From: an uncultured Granulosicoccaceae bacterium
GTDB lineage: Bacteria; Pseudomonadota; Gammaproteobacteria; Granulosicoccales; Granulosicoccaceae
Reading direction: 5' to 3'
Assembly: GCA_938035945.1 (NCBI GenBank)
Contig: CALHOU010000090.1
Span: 1 to 64,000, forward strand
Length of the DNA: 64,000 nt
The translations under genes were made by a program, and so were the position numbers. This document shows, piece after piece, positions 1-8,643 of the stretch. Below the pieces are notes generated by a model that had not been told where the DNA came from, did not search any database, and saw only the letters and a list, made by a program, of their open reading frames with translations. Positions within the stretch are counted from its first letter, which is position 1, and every line of letters starts with the position of its first letter.

Positions 1-82
1 ATGGGTAGCCGACCAGCTCGTTAAACACGCTTAAATTAGCGTAAGCTTAAGCGCCTAATTCTTTATTAGTGAGTTTGCTACT

Positions 83-301
83 TTGCGCTATCTAGACGGT
101 CAAGAACCCGACCCACTCTATCCCCATAGCGAAACCATGCACCACATGTTAACGCTCTCAATGGTCATGGCCATCATTATTGGCATTGTGCTTTTTATAC
201 TTGGGCGCCGCGGTAATGTGCTGTGGTTGAAAGTATGGAGCATATTACTGATCGTGCTCAGTCTGGCTTATTTAATTGCTGACGCTATCAATCTAGTTTG
301 A
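83..301 (+). CDS. Small two-helix membrane protein, unknown function
   Basis: A 72-residue product that I do not recognise. The frame is closed by a TAA at 56-58, so the start is either the TTG at 83 or the ATG 18 codons further in (residues MHHMLTL). Two hydrophobic stretches, about residues 24-42 and 48-66, are separated by a short basic loop (GRRGN), which predicts a membrane hairpin. No signal peptidase site or catalytic motif is visible. Downstream there is a possible terminator near 490-522. The hydrophobic pattern suggests a real gene, but family and role are unknown. Confidence 0.5.
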   Translation: MRYLDGQEPDPLYPHSETMHHMLTLSMVMAIIIGIVLFILGRRGNVLWLKVWSILLIVLSLAYLIADAINLV

Positions 302-489
302 CGGACCCAGATTCATTACCACGGACATAGAATGAATCCTAAAATTCTCAACGTACCCTACAACCTACAACACCAATAACGTTTGGGACCTGTCGCCGCT
401 TAAACGGTATTCAAATCTCAAGCTGGTTAATGCAACGGGAACAATCGTTGAGGATTGGAGCCCAGTCGAATTTGTAACTAGAGTGCAAG

Positions 490-522
490 GCCGCCCATAA
501 ATACCGGGGGGCTCTGTTTTTT
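490..522 (+). terminator. Possible rho-independent terminator
   Basis: GCCGCCC (490-496) can pair with GGGGGGC (506-512) with one mismatch, followed by TCTGTTTTTT. It lies about 190 bases after the small membrane-protein gene. The 302-549 stretch around it holds no convincing ORF. The stem is imperfect, so this is tentative. Confidence 0.35.
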
Positions 523-549
523 AAGAAGTGAACGTCTATATGGCTATGA

Positions 550-1038
550 CTAGCGTTTAAATTTCTGCCGACGACGACGTAGTCGTTCAACCTCGGCCTC
601 AGTGGTGGTCCGCCCTACTCCCCAGGTTAATGTGACTGACTTCGCCACTGCTGGGTCGCCGGCTTTATTAATTAGTGGCAAGTCTATCTGGTGTGCGTGA
701 AATTGAACTCGTAGCAAACTTGAAATTAAACCTTCAACCGAGCGGTGTCTTATCACATACAAACGACGGTAACGATGCACACGTAACTTACCAAACTCCT
801 TATTCAATATGGCACGCACCTGTTTTACCAGACCTACGTGAAAGGCTTCGCCGTATTCGTTTTTGATCCAGTCGAGGTTATCGATTTCCACTGAGGCCTG
901 ATAACTCAAATGACGACGCATGGACAACATTTGCGTCTGATAGGAAGCTCTAACTACTGATTTGTTTTTATCGGTGTTTCGGAAACCCGCTAGTTCAACA
1001 ACAGTGGCTGAAGATGAACTTAGACTAGTAGATGACAT
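550..1038 (-). CDS. Protein with a degenerate GGDEF-like domain
   Basis: About 162 residues from the ATG at 1038, which has a GGAG seven bases upstream; a further in-frame ATG lies at 1059. After a Ser/Thr-rich N-terminus the protein resembles a shortened GGDEF (diguanylate cyclase) fold. The segment 'ASVEIDNLDWIKNEYGEA' matches the usual 'DIDHFKxINDxYGHxxGD' block, and 'SVTLTWGVG' matches the late 'VTxSIGVA' strand. The signature loop is replaced by HRYRRLYVIRH, so there is no GG[D/E]EF, and the phosphate-binding GD after the YG motif is absent. It should therefore be catalytically dead. It could be a c-di-GMP/GTP sensor or an unrelated small regulator. The assignment rests on eye alignment only. 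Confidence 0.5.
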   Translation of the reverse strand: MSSTSLSSSSATVVELAGFRNTDKNKSVVRASYQTQMLSMRRHLSYQASVEIDNLDWIKNEYGEAFHVGLVKQVRAILNKEFGKLRVHRYRRLYVIRHRSVEGLISSLLRVQFHAHQIDLPLINKAGDPAVAKSVTLTWGVGRTTTEAEVERLRRRRQKFKR

Positions 1039-1256
1039 AGGGTCTCCGGACAAATGCATAAAGACTAAGGTACGGACTAAATTTTAAAGTGATTCGAAGC
1101 GATGCTGTAACAAACTTCGAAGACATTTTCGTGGAAGGAAATTCGTATTCACACGATTCAACCGTGCGAGGATTTTACCCTGTTGAATTGTTTTGCGGCA
1201 ACTCGTAAACGTCGTTTTGTGACGCCAATCTTTCGACGACTTATGCGTTTTTACTA

Positions 1257-1835
1257 TCAGACCGACAGGTCTACGCCGTTTGCGTTTTTTAGTATGTTAT
1301 ATAGTTCTGGTCTGTGCATTTTAACTTCAGCTGGTGTTAAACCTTCCAGTGAATGCGGAAACTTTAACCACTGTTCTGTTTCGTGCAAATAATAATCAGG
1401 CACCCTACTTGTTTGGTTACGACTAGGTTTGTAATACGGCACCGCAATACGAATGTCCTTGGGTAAATTGCGACGCAGCAGTACTTTTAATCTTTCGACT
1501 ACTGCATCAATGCTGCGACCCGTATCGAATACGTCATCAACGATTAACAAGTTATCGTCAGCTGACATTTTTTTAACCAAGTAACTCAAACTAAATACCT
1601 GCACTTCACTCGCTTGTTCATCAATGCTGTGATAGGAGGCAGTGCGAATCGCTATGTGATCACTCTCGATGCCGCGATACGCAAGTAATTCTTGCATAGC
1701 GATGCCCATGGGAGCGCCACCGCGCCATATGGCCACGATAAATGTGGGCCTGAAACCACTTCGGTACACATTCGCAGCGAGATGGAACGAATCCTCTAAC
1801 AGTTGTTGTGCATCAAGGTAGATTTTTTCAGACAT
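1257..1835 (-). CDS. Purine-type phosphoribosyltransferase (paralogue 1)
   Basis: A 192-residue type I phosphoribosyltransferase, probably salvaging hypoxanthine/guanine/xanthine by transferring ribose-5-phosphate from PRPP to the base. The PRPP-binding loop NLLIVDDVFDTGRS lies at residues 95-108 (two acidic residues, then D-T-G). The N-terminal 'FIVAIWRGGAPMG' block binds pyrophosphate, and the C-terminal YYLHETEQWLKFP region resembles the base-binding flap of xanthine/hypoxanthine enzymes. It is cytoplasmic. It diverges from a full-length paralogue across the 83-base region 1836-1918, which must carry both promoters. Substrate preference cannot be read from sequence. Confidence 0.88.
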   Translation of the reverse strand: MSEKIYLDAQQLLEDSFHLAANVYRSGFRPTFIVAIWRGGAPMGIAMQELLAYRGIESDHIAIRTASYHSIDEQASEVQVFSLSYLVKKMSADDNLLIVDDVFDTGRSIDAVVERLKVLLRRNLPKDIRIAVPYYKPSRNQTSRVPDYYLHETEQWLKFPHSLEGLTPAEVKMHRPELYNILKNANGVDLSV

Positions 1836-1918
1836 TTACGGTTGTTTTTATCCACATAGTGCCCGATAGCTGGGCGGTAGAGTACACTTAGTATATTGCC
1901 ACAACTTTCCCGCAGCAA

Positions 1919-2497
1919 GTGACAAACAAGCGTTTCATAACGGAACAAGAACTGCTCGAAGATGCGTACCGACTGGGTGTGCAAATTTTTAATAGCGGCT
2001 TTCGACCAAGCTTTATCGTTGGTCTGTGGCGGGGTGGCAGCAGTGTTGGTATTGCGGTTCAGGAATGCTTGCAGTACTTGGGCGTTGAAACCGATCACAT
2101 CGCCATTCGCACATCCTATCGCGGACTAGCCAGCTATCAACAAATGGTGGATAACGCACAAAATGAAATCAGGGTTCACGGCACTCAATATCTTTTGGAA
2201 ACGCTGAACCAAGAAGATTCTTTGCTCATCGTTGACGATGTGTTCAGTTCTGGATTAACTACCAGTGCGGTAGTAAACCGTTTGTCATCGCGTTTAAAAC
2301 TGAACACGCCAAAGGACATCAAAATTGCGACACCTTGGTACAAACCTGGCAGCAACCGTACCGAGCGAGCGCCGGATTTTTTCTTGCACGAATCCGAAGA
2401 CTGGTTAGTCATGCCTTACGAAATGGCAGGCTTAACCCATGCAGAAATCAAAAACAACAAAACGTTTCTGCAACCCATTTTAAACACGCTGGACTAA
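1919..2497 (+). CDS. Purine-type phosphoribosyltransferase (paralogue 2)
   Basis: A 192-residue protein collinear with the divergently transcribed neighbour: the SGFRP, WRGG, TDHIAIRT, LLIVDDVF, YKP and LHE blocks all recur. The PRPP loop is LLIVDDVFSSGLTT, so the usual D-T-G is S-S-G here. An insertion (about residues 67-80, YRGLASYQQMVDNA) separates the two. The start is a GTG. Thirteen bases after the stop begins the DUF368 membrane-protein gene, probably in the same transcript. The changed loop and insertion suggest a different base or a weakened enzyme; function is inferred from the family only. Confidence 0.85.
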   Translation: MTNKRFITEQELLEDAYRLGVQIFNSGFRPSFIVGLWRGGSSVGIAVQECLQYLGVETDHIAIRTSYRGLASYQQMVDNAQNEIRVHGTQYLLETLNQEDSLLIVDDVFSSGLTTSAVVNRLSSRLKLNTPKDIKIATPWYKPGSNRTERAPDFFLHESEDWLVMPYEMAGLTHAEIKNNKTFLQPILNTLD

Positions 2498-2510
2498 CGG
2501 CACCAAAGCG

Positions 2511-3428
2511 ATGACACAAGACGTAAGTATCTTTCTAAAAGGTTTGGCCATGGGTGCGGCCAATGTAATCCCCGGCGTATCCGGTGGCACCATCGCACTG
2601 ATCACTGGCATTTATGAACGCCTGATTAACGCAATCAAAGCGTGTGATGTCACAGCGATGAAATTATTTCTTGCGCGCGACTTCGCAAAACTATGGCAGC
2701 ACATTGATGGCCGGTTTTTAGCCGCAATAGGTTTAGGCGTGGTCGTTAGCATTGTCACCTTGGCTAAATTATTTGAATACTTGCTCGATGCGCATGAACG
2801 CTTCACCATGGCGTTTTTCTTCGGTCTGATTTTGCTTTCGCTCTACTATGTTGCCAAACGCATATCAGCGTGGACGCCTACTGTCATTGTGTCGTTGATT
2901 GTCGGTTCTGCAATTGCTATTGGCATTGCTCTACTAGCGCCCGCATCCGAGAACAGTTCATTTATTTATGTATTTGTTTGTGGCGTGGTGGCGATCAGCA
3001 GCATGATTCTGCCTGGTTTGTCCGGTTCGTTTGTTCTGATTATCATGGGTAACTACGCTCTGGTGTTGGGCGCGATCAGTTCCATGCAAATGAGTGTGCT
3101 CGTACCTTTGGCCTTGGGTTGCGTGGTAGGGCTTGTACTGTTCTCCCATGTTATTGCTTGGATTTTCAAGCACTACGAAAATCAGACACTAGCGCTTATG
3201 ACAGGCTTTGTATTAGGTTCACTGGTTGTAATCTGGCCTTGGAAAGAGGCCATCATGCAAACAGTGCAACGAGCTAACAAGCCACCTAAAGAAGTGGTCG
3301 CCAGTTATCAGTGGTACATGCCTGAATTGGCAAGCGCCAACACATGGATTTGCGCAGCGCTTATGGTTGCTGGGGCTGTGAGTATTTATTTGATGGAACG
3401 TTTTGCCGACAACACGCCGAAGGCTTAG
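2511..3428 (+). CDS. popT: DUF368 membrane protein (PopT-type undecaprenyl-phosphate translocase)
   Basis: A 305-residue polytopic inner-membrane protein. It opens with the DUF368 signature FLKGLAMGAANVIPGVSGGT (residues 8-27), and a second related GLSGSF motif (about 169-174) gives the inverted-repeat look of this family. Some eight to ten hydrophobic segments follow. DUF368 members, named PopT, are reported to recycle the carrier lipid undecaprenyl phosphate across the membrane for envelope polymer synthesis. The gene lies 13 bases after a phosphoribosyltransferase gene, and its stop overlaps the converging beta-helix gene by four bases. Family assignment is firm; the transport role comes from the family. 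Confidence 0.88.
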   Translation: MTQDVSIFLKGLAMGAANVIPGVSGGTIALITGIYERLINAIKACDVTAMKLFLARDFAKLWQHIDGRFLAAIGLGVVVSIVTLAKLFEYLLDAHERFTMAFFFGLILLSLYYVAKRISAWTPTVIVSLIVGSAIAIGIALLAPASENSSFIYVFVCGVVAISSMILPGLSGSFVLIIMGNYALVLGAISSMQMSVLVPLALGCVVGLVLFSHVIAWIFKHYENQTLALMTGFVLGSLVVIWPWKEAIMQTVQRANKPPKEVVASYQWYMPELASANTWICAALMVAGAVSIYLMERFADNTPKA

Positions 3429-5446
3429 TCACCAACCGAGAGTTTTATATCGTCGAGAATCATGCTTGAATTAGCTCGGCGATTAATCACTCGCACTTGC
3501 ACTGAGTGGCTACCGTTTGGAGCGCGCGCGTCAATGTGAGGTAGTCCAACAAACGACTGCACGCCCGAAGAGTCCGCTTGCGATAAATCCCTGCATTGCT
3601 CGCCCATTCGATTGCCCGATGCATCGCGAAAGACCAGACACCAAGTTCCATTCGGGTTGTTCACCCAACCATCAGCAACCGCGCGTTGCCCTTCGCGAAC
3701 GTTAATTCGCGGTCCGGTAATTTCGGCCCTTACATCGCTACAATCGGCCCCGCCTAACTTTAACTGCACGGCGCATTGACCAAAGCGCGACTCGGCACCA
3801 CAGCGCCTTGTTACCGACCCTGACGCGGAGCAATTCACAGCGCTCTGATATTGCCCACCCAGCGAATTGCCGCTTTCAAAACTTTCAAAATGCTGGGTGT
3901 TGATTTCACGGTTCCCAGACTTTTGCGCATTGCTTAAGTGTTCACCGTCGGTTGCGTTAAACAGAAGGTTGTTACGCACTTGCACATTGCTTAAACCGCT
4001 ATTGGAGTTTTGCGAAATACCAAACCCATCGTGATTTAGAATCTGGTTGCCGGTGATATCCACATTTTGCACCGATGCACGATTAGGCAAGCCTAGTTCG
4101 ATACCGCTAACGCCCGATCGATGCCGACGCTGTACAAAACAGTTTGAGCAGTAACCATCGCGAACAATGTTATCGCGTACAGTCACATTTGACGCCTGCG
4201 CCACATACACCTGCCCGCCACCAGTAAATCCGCTGCCGTATTTCGGTAGCACTTCCCACTGACCACGTCGATGATTGCGTGCAAAGAGATTGTTCGCAAC
4301 TAGGTTAGATGAGCGTGAACTGCCCGTAACGCCCAACAGAGCCAATCCGTTGGTCTGGTTATCGATAAAACTCGAGTGGGTGATTTGAATATTGCTAGAT
4401 GCATCTGAGCCATGCCCAATGTACATGCCCAACACACCTGAGTTGGTTAGGGAACTGTTTTCAAATTTGAATCCATTGGTGCCTTGAACGTAGAACGCAT
4501 AGCCTTTGCCATGGCTGATATCCGCTTTATTAAAACGAATGTTTTTCGAACTGCGAATGTGCACCATGCGTGGGCAATTATCAGTAACCCGACAACCACT
4601 CACAGTTTTATCATCGTCTAATCGAATATTGTTAACGGTGATGTTGGACGCATTACGCATATCCAGCAAACTGCACTGGCGCTGATTGTCTTTTCGCAAT
4701 ATGCGGTGTCCGTGCCCGGCGATTTCCAAATTTTGCACGCCATCCAAACGCACAATAGCACCACCGTTCGGACAACAATTACTGCCGCAGCTGATATCTT
4801 GCGCAATGTCGATGCGCTGGTATGCGCTCGCGTTGCGTACACAGGAAATCAAGTCACCAAGGCCTCGCGCAATACAATTATTATTGCCCTGAACGATATT
4901 GGAGCTGCTTGCTTGAACGATTGGTTTAGGCTCCGGCGTAGGCTCGGGATCATCATTTTGAATCGGCGTGGACGTGACCGGTGGCGGCGGGCTCACATCC
5001 TCATTACCTACACTGTCCCCGGAATTCGCTGAATTCGCATTAGGTACACTGTCCCCGGAATTGGAGGGGTAGATGCGTTTTATGGGGGGCTTGAAGTCGC
5101 CAGTGCGTAGTGTCAAGGTCACGGGGGCTGAGCGTTGGCCGGTGGCATCAACGGAAGTTAAGGTGTAACGGTAGGTTGAGGCACCGTCTAGGTTTGGTTG
5201 AAACAGACTACGCGCATCAAGTCTGCCCAGGTTTTCACCGTTACGCGACACTTCCACCAAGGTGCCAGATTTTGGCGTCCAGAACAGCTCCACAGCGCTT
5301 CGTGAATAGACCAGTGCGCTGACATCGTCAGGTGTCGAGATGGACTGAGCTTGCGCTTTGCCGGTAAAAGTGAATGTGTAGAAGCCAAGAAGAGCGAGCA
5401 AACAAACGGGTCGGCAAACACGATTGCATAAAATTTGATCAAGCAT
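3425..5446 (-). CDS. Secreted right-handed beta-helix protein with N-terminal Fn3-like domain
   Basis: A 673-residue exported protein. Residues 1-34 are a signal peptide ending AQA. Residues about 38-115 look like a fibronectin-III-type sandwich ('VYSRSAVELFWTP', 'YRYTLTSVDATGQRSAPV'). A Pro/Ser/Asp-rich linker (about 120-180) holds the duplicated motif NSGDSV. Residues about 185-515 contain the short repeated turns of a parallel beta-helix (many 'NIxxxNNxIxxN' units), as in pectate-lyase-like or PbH1 proteins. A Cys-rich beta domain closes the protein. No lyase catalytic set was identifiable, so substrate and activity are unknown; polysaccharide binding or cleavage is plausible. It follows the Bcr/CflA transporter gene by 49 bases on the same strand. 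Confidence 0.78.
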   Translation of the reverse strand: MLDQILCNRVCRPVCLLALLGFYTFTFTGKAQAQSISTPDDVSALVYSRSAVELFWTPKSGTLVEVSRNGENLGRLDARSLFQPNLDGASTYRYTLTSVDATGQRSAPVTLTLRTGDFKPPIKRIYPSNSGDSVPNANSANSGDSVGNEDVSPPPPVTSTPIQNDDPEPTPEPKPIVQASSSNIVQGNNNCIARGLGDLISCVRNASAYQRIDIAQDISCGSNCCPNGGAIVRLDGVQNLEIAGHGHRILRKDNQRQCSLLDMRNASNITVNNIRLDDDKTVSGCRVTDNCPRMVHIRSSKNIRFNKADISHGKGYAFYVQGTNGFKFENSSLTNSGVLGMYIGHGSDASSNIQITHSSFIDNQTNGLALLGVTGSSRSSNLVANNLFARNHRRGQWEVLPKYGSGFTGGGQVYVAQASNVTVRDNIVRDGYCSNCFVQRRHRSGVSGIELGLPNRASVQNVDITGNQILNHDGFGISQNSNSGLSNVQVRNNLLFNATDGEHLSNAQKSGNREINTQHFESFESGNSLGGQYQSAVNCSASGSVTRRCGAESRFGQCAVQLKLGGADCSDVRAEITGPRINVREGQRAVADGWVNNPNGTWCLVFRDASGNRMGEQCRDLSQADSSGVQSFVGLPHIDARAPNGSHSVQVRVINRRANSSMILDDIKLSVGD
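5009..5062. repeat. Two-copy 18-bp direct repeat inside the beta-helix gene linker
   Basis: The 18 bases at 5009-5026 recur exactly at 5045-5062. The period is 36 bases, i.e. 12 codons, so the frame is kept and the protein reads NSGDSV twice in its acidic linker. This is a recent in-frame duplication in a low-complexity spacer. Confidence 0.85.
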
Positions 5447-5495
5447 GGTGTACAGTCAGGCAAACGAAGCGCCAACAATGCCATTATTTTGACTC

Positions 5496-6704
5496 TCAAG
5501 CAAGTGACCGATACTGCTTGAATATCCAAAGCATAAGTACCACCAACACCACTGATAAAAAAACGGTCACTATTGCCATCGGCATTGCTGTACCGTCGTG
5601 CAAAACGCTCACCGCCACACCGGACAAAGCGGCAATACTTTGCTCTAGCCCACTGAGCAAAGCCGAAGCAGACCCTGCGTTAGATTTGATCGAGCGCAGT
5701 GCCCTGCTCGGCGCCACCGCAAACATCGGCCCCATGCCAAAGGTCATCAGTGAATAAGCGGCCACGAGCGATAGCGGGCTTAATTGATTGCTAACGATCA
5801 GTGCAATAAGCACCAAGCTACCCAGCACAACAAACGACATACCAGCGCCAAGCAGTCGCTCGGCCGGCCACCGATCGGCCAACCAGGAAGCTAGCATGCT
5901 GCCTATAAAAAAGCTCAGCACTATGCCCGCCTGATGGTAGCCAAACAGCTGCACCGGCACCCCCAGGTAGGTGATTAGCACAAACGGTGCAGCCGTCACG
6001 AACACGAACACCAGCCCTAAGCCTACGCCTAACAACAATGTGTGTGAAACAAACTCCGCATTACGCATTAATGATGCATAAGCACTTAGCACGCGCCGCA
6101 GGTTTAACGCATTGGGGTCCGGTGTTGTTGATTCGGGTAAGAATCGATAAACGACTAATGCAGCCACGATAGCCATGGTAGCGATAACCAAAAAGTTACT
6201 TTGCCAACCAAATGCGACGTGCAAGTAGCCGCCGAGTATAGGAGCCATTGCCGGAACGATGGCGATCACCATGCCAAGAAACGCCAGCGCTTTTACTTGC
6301 TGCTTCTCGTTAAACATATCTTTGATTACGGCTAAACCGATTACCGCCTCTGCTGCCGCGACCAACCCAAGAAACACGCGCGCCGCAATCAGTTGTTCGA
6401 TGGTTTGCGCCAACACGCACAGCACACAACCTGCTACCACGGCGGATAAAGAAGCTAAGATGACGGGCCGACGCCCAAATCGATCTGACAACGGACCATG
6501 AATAAGCTGTGCAAGACCAAACGCTAGCAGGTTAAGGCTGATGGTGAGCTTAACTTTGGTTGCAGTGGTTTCAAATTCCTTGGCTAAATCTGGCAAGCTT
6601 GGCGTGTACATGTCGGTAGACATAATGCTCACACTCGATGCAAGCACCAGAATGGTGACAACCAGTCCAATACTCGGAGGCTTTGATTGTTCTGTTGCTG
6701 ACAT
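5496..6704 (-). CDS. Bcr/CflA-family multidrug efflux transporter (MFS)
   Basis: A 402-residue, twelve-helix major facilitator of the drug:proton antiporter DHA1 group. Family marks are 'STDMYTPSLPDLA' in helix 1 and the loop 2-3 motif HGPLSDRFGRRPV (about residues 69-81). The family exports bicyclomycin, chloramphenicol, sulfonamides or small peptides from the cytoplasm. Length is normal for Bcr (about 400). The true substrate is not evident. The gene diverges from the DNA glycosylase gene at 6762 and is followed on the same strand by the secreted beta-helix gene. Confidence 0.9.
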   Translation of the reverse strand: MSATEQSKPPSIGLVVTILVLASSVSIMSTDMYTPSLPDLAKEFETTATKVKLTISLNLLAFGLAQLIHGPLSDRFGRRPVILASLSAVVAGCVLCVLAQTIEQLIAARVFLGLVAAAEAVIGLAVIKDMFNEKQQVKALAFLGMVIAIVPAMAPILGGYLHVAFGWQSNFLVIATMAIVAALVVYRFLPESTTPDPNALNLRRVLSAYASLMRNAEFVSHTLLLGVGLGLVFVFVTAAPFVLITYLGVPVQLFGYHQAGIVLSFFIGSMLASWLADRWPAERLLGAGMSFVVLGSLVLIALIVSNQLSPLSLVAAYSLMTFGMGPMFAVAPSRALRSIKSNAGSASALLSGLEQSIAALSGVAVSVLHDGTAMPMAIVTVFLSVVLVVLMLWIFKQYRSLA

Positions 6705-6761
6705 GTAAGTGGGTGCGCTTCAAGCTATGCTGTACAAGAATTGGAACACAGTTGTCGACCT

Positions 6762-7283
6762 ATGTCAGTGAGATCTTTTACTAGTATTTGTGACCAACAT
6801 ACGCATACACTTGTGCTCGGCACCATGCCAGGCACCGCATCACTCGATGCCGTTAAATACTATGCGCATAAACGCAACGCATTCTGGCCGATCATGCTGT
6901 CCCTGATAGACGAAGTGCCACCCAGCTATGCGCTTGCAATTGAAACACCTTACGCACAACGCGTGCAAAAGCTCACAGCGTTCGGTATTGGTTTATGGGA
7001 TGTACTAGCAGAGTGCGAACGCAAAGGCAGCCTGGATTCAGCGATTCAATCTGATTCTATTGTGGTCAATGATTTTAATCACTTGCTACAACAATACCCG
7101 AATATTAATACGATTCTGTTCAATGGAAAGACGGCGCAAAAACTCTTTCAAAAACATGTGATACCCGAACTAACAGGCATCGACCATATACAAACGCTCG
7201 ACCTACCCTCAACCAGTCCCGCCATGGCGAGTTTGAATCTACAAGAAAAGTCGCAGCGCTGGCACGCGGCAATTAAACGCTAG
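6762..7283 (+). CDS. DNA-deoxyinosine glycosylase (uracil-DNA glycosylase superfamily)
   Basis: 173 residues from the ATG at 6762; a TTG seven codons upstream is the alternative. The 'LGTMPGTASLD' block near the N-terminus and the following YYAHKRNAFWPIM are typical of the hypoxanthine/deoxyinosine glycosylase branch (TIGR04274-like) of the UDG superfamily. 'TILFNGKTAQKLF' and the C-terminal 'LPSTSPAMASLNLQEKSQRW' are the other conserved blocks. It would remove deaminated bases from DNA as the first step of base-excision repair. It converges on the MATE gene with an 11-base overlap at the 3' ends. Confidence 0.85.
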   Translation: MSVRSFTSICDQHTHTLVLGTMPGTASLDAVKYYAHKRNAFWPIMLSLIDEVPPSYALAIETPYAQRVQKLTAFGIGLWDVLAECERKGSLDSAIQSDSIVVNDFNHLLQQYPNINTILFNGKTAQKLFQKHVIPELTGIDHIQTLDLPSTSPAMASLNLQEKSQRWHAAIKR

Positions 7284-8619
7284 CCTCAATTCGATTAATT
7301 TGTTGCCGCAGTCGCAAACCCAGCAAGGCCGCCGACACACTCAAGCCAATAACCAACCCAAACCACAGTCCAAACACGCCCCAACCGCCATGGTGCGCCA
7401 ACCAGTATCCGATACCAAAGGCAATCATCCAATAGGAAAACAAATTGATGATCATAGGCACTGTGGTGTCTTGCAGCCCCCTCAGCATGCCAAGCAAAGT
7501 GGCCTGCAAACCATCGGATATTTGAAATAGAACGGCAATTAGCAACAATTGCGCTGCTAATGCGCGCACATCCAGATCGGTTGTGTAGACAGCCGGAATA
7601 AGGTGCCGGAACAGGAGTAAGACAATGGCTGTCAGCAGCGCCATTATGATAGTTAACAGAACCCCATTGAATACGCGCAACCGAATGGCATTAACTTGCC
7701 TGCGCCCATAAACACGACCAACGCGGGCGGTAAGTGCGAACGACAAACCCAACGGCAACATATAACAAAACGCAGTCGCACCAATCGCAATAACGTGGGC
7801 GCTGGCAGGTAAAGTACCCAACACACCTGATTGGTATGTGGTAGCCGCAAACAATCCTGCCTCGAAACACAAGGCAAAAAATATCGGTAACGATAAAACC
7901 AACATGGGTTTAATATGCGACCATTTAGGGTAGTCAACACTTGCAAACAAATTATAGCGTTGAAACGATGGCCCTCTTAACAGTAACAACAACGCTATCG
8001 CCATGCCCACAGTTACGGCCGAGGTCGCCAAGCCAATGCCGAACATGCCCAGTTTGGGAAAACCGAATAAGCCAAGCCCTAAACATAAGTCGACAACGAT
8101 ATTAATCGCCAAACCAAATACCTGAACAAGCAACACCGGGCGCGTGAGATTGGTGGCTTCACACACGTTGCGTGACGCCAGTACTAACGCAAGCGCGGGC
8201 ATGCTCCAACACGCACCCAGCAGGTAATCACTGATAGGCGGTATCAGCTCAGGGGCAAGTGATGTGGCATCAAGGTTTGCGCGAAGGAACAGGATAACGC
8301 CAGTTCCAATCGCACCAGCAATAACGCCAAGCCACAAGCCTTGCCGAAAGACTTCACCAACCGCGTTGCGGCGTCGGTTACCGATTAATTCAGACAGCTT
8401 AGGTGAAAGACCAGCCATCAAACCGATGCAGAGCAACGACACCATAAACCAAATGCCTGAACCAATACCGCCCGCTGCAAGTTCCACTCGGCCTAAACGC
8501 CCCGCTACCACGGCATCAACAAGACCGTTGCACATTTGCAATAACTGCGCACCGATCAATGGCGTAGCCATGATCAAGCAACGCTTCAAATCAGCGCGAA
8601 TGGTGTGTTGTTGAAACAA
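7273..8619 (-). CDS. MATE-family efflux transporter (NorM type)
   Basis: A 448-residue inner-membrane protein with about twelve hydrophobic helices in two homologous halves. It opens with the MATE helix 1 pattern ('ATPLIGAQLLQMCNGLVDAVVAGRLG', pieces of which recur in the second half) and carries 'ASRNVCEATNLTRPVLLVQ' mid-protein. MATE transporters expel cationic drugs or dyes by Na+ or H+ antiport; NorM is the gammaproteobacterial example. It is followed 24 bases further on the plus-strand side by the end of cobT, and it probably has its own promoter upstream of 8619. Confidence 0.9.
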   Translation of the reverse strand: MFQQHTIRADLKRCLIMATPLIGAQLLQMCNGLVDAVVAGRLGRVELAAGGIGSGIWFMVSLLCIGLMAGLSPKLSELIGNRRRNAVGEVFRQGLWLGVIAGAIGTGVILFLRANLDATSLAPELIPPISDYLLGACWSMPALALVLASRNVCEATNLTRPVLLVQVFGLAINIVVDLCLGLGLFGFPKLGMFGIGLATSAVTVGMAIALLLLLRGPSFQRYNLFASVDYPKWSHIKPMLVLSLPIFFALCFEAGLFAATTYQSGVLGTLPASAHVIAIGATAFCYMLPLGLSFALTARVGRVYGRRQVNAIRLRVFNGVLLTIIMALLTAIVLLLFRHLIPAVYTTDLDVRALAAQLLLIAVLFQISDGLQATLLGMLRGLQDTTVPMIINLFSYWMIAFGIGYWLAHHGGWGVFGLWFGLVIGLSVSAALLGLRLRQQINRIEASV

Positions 8620-8643
8620 ATTTTACGGTATCCGGATAACGGA

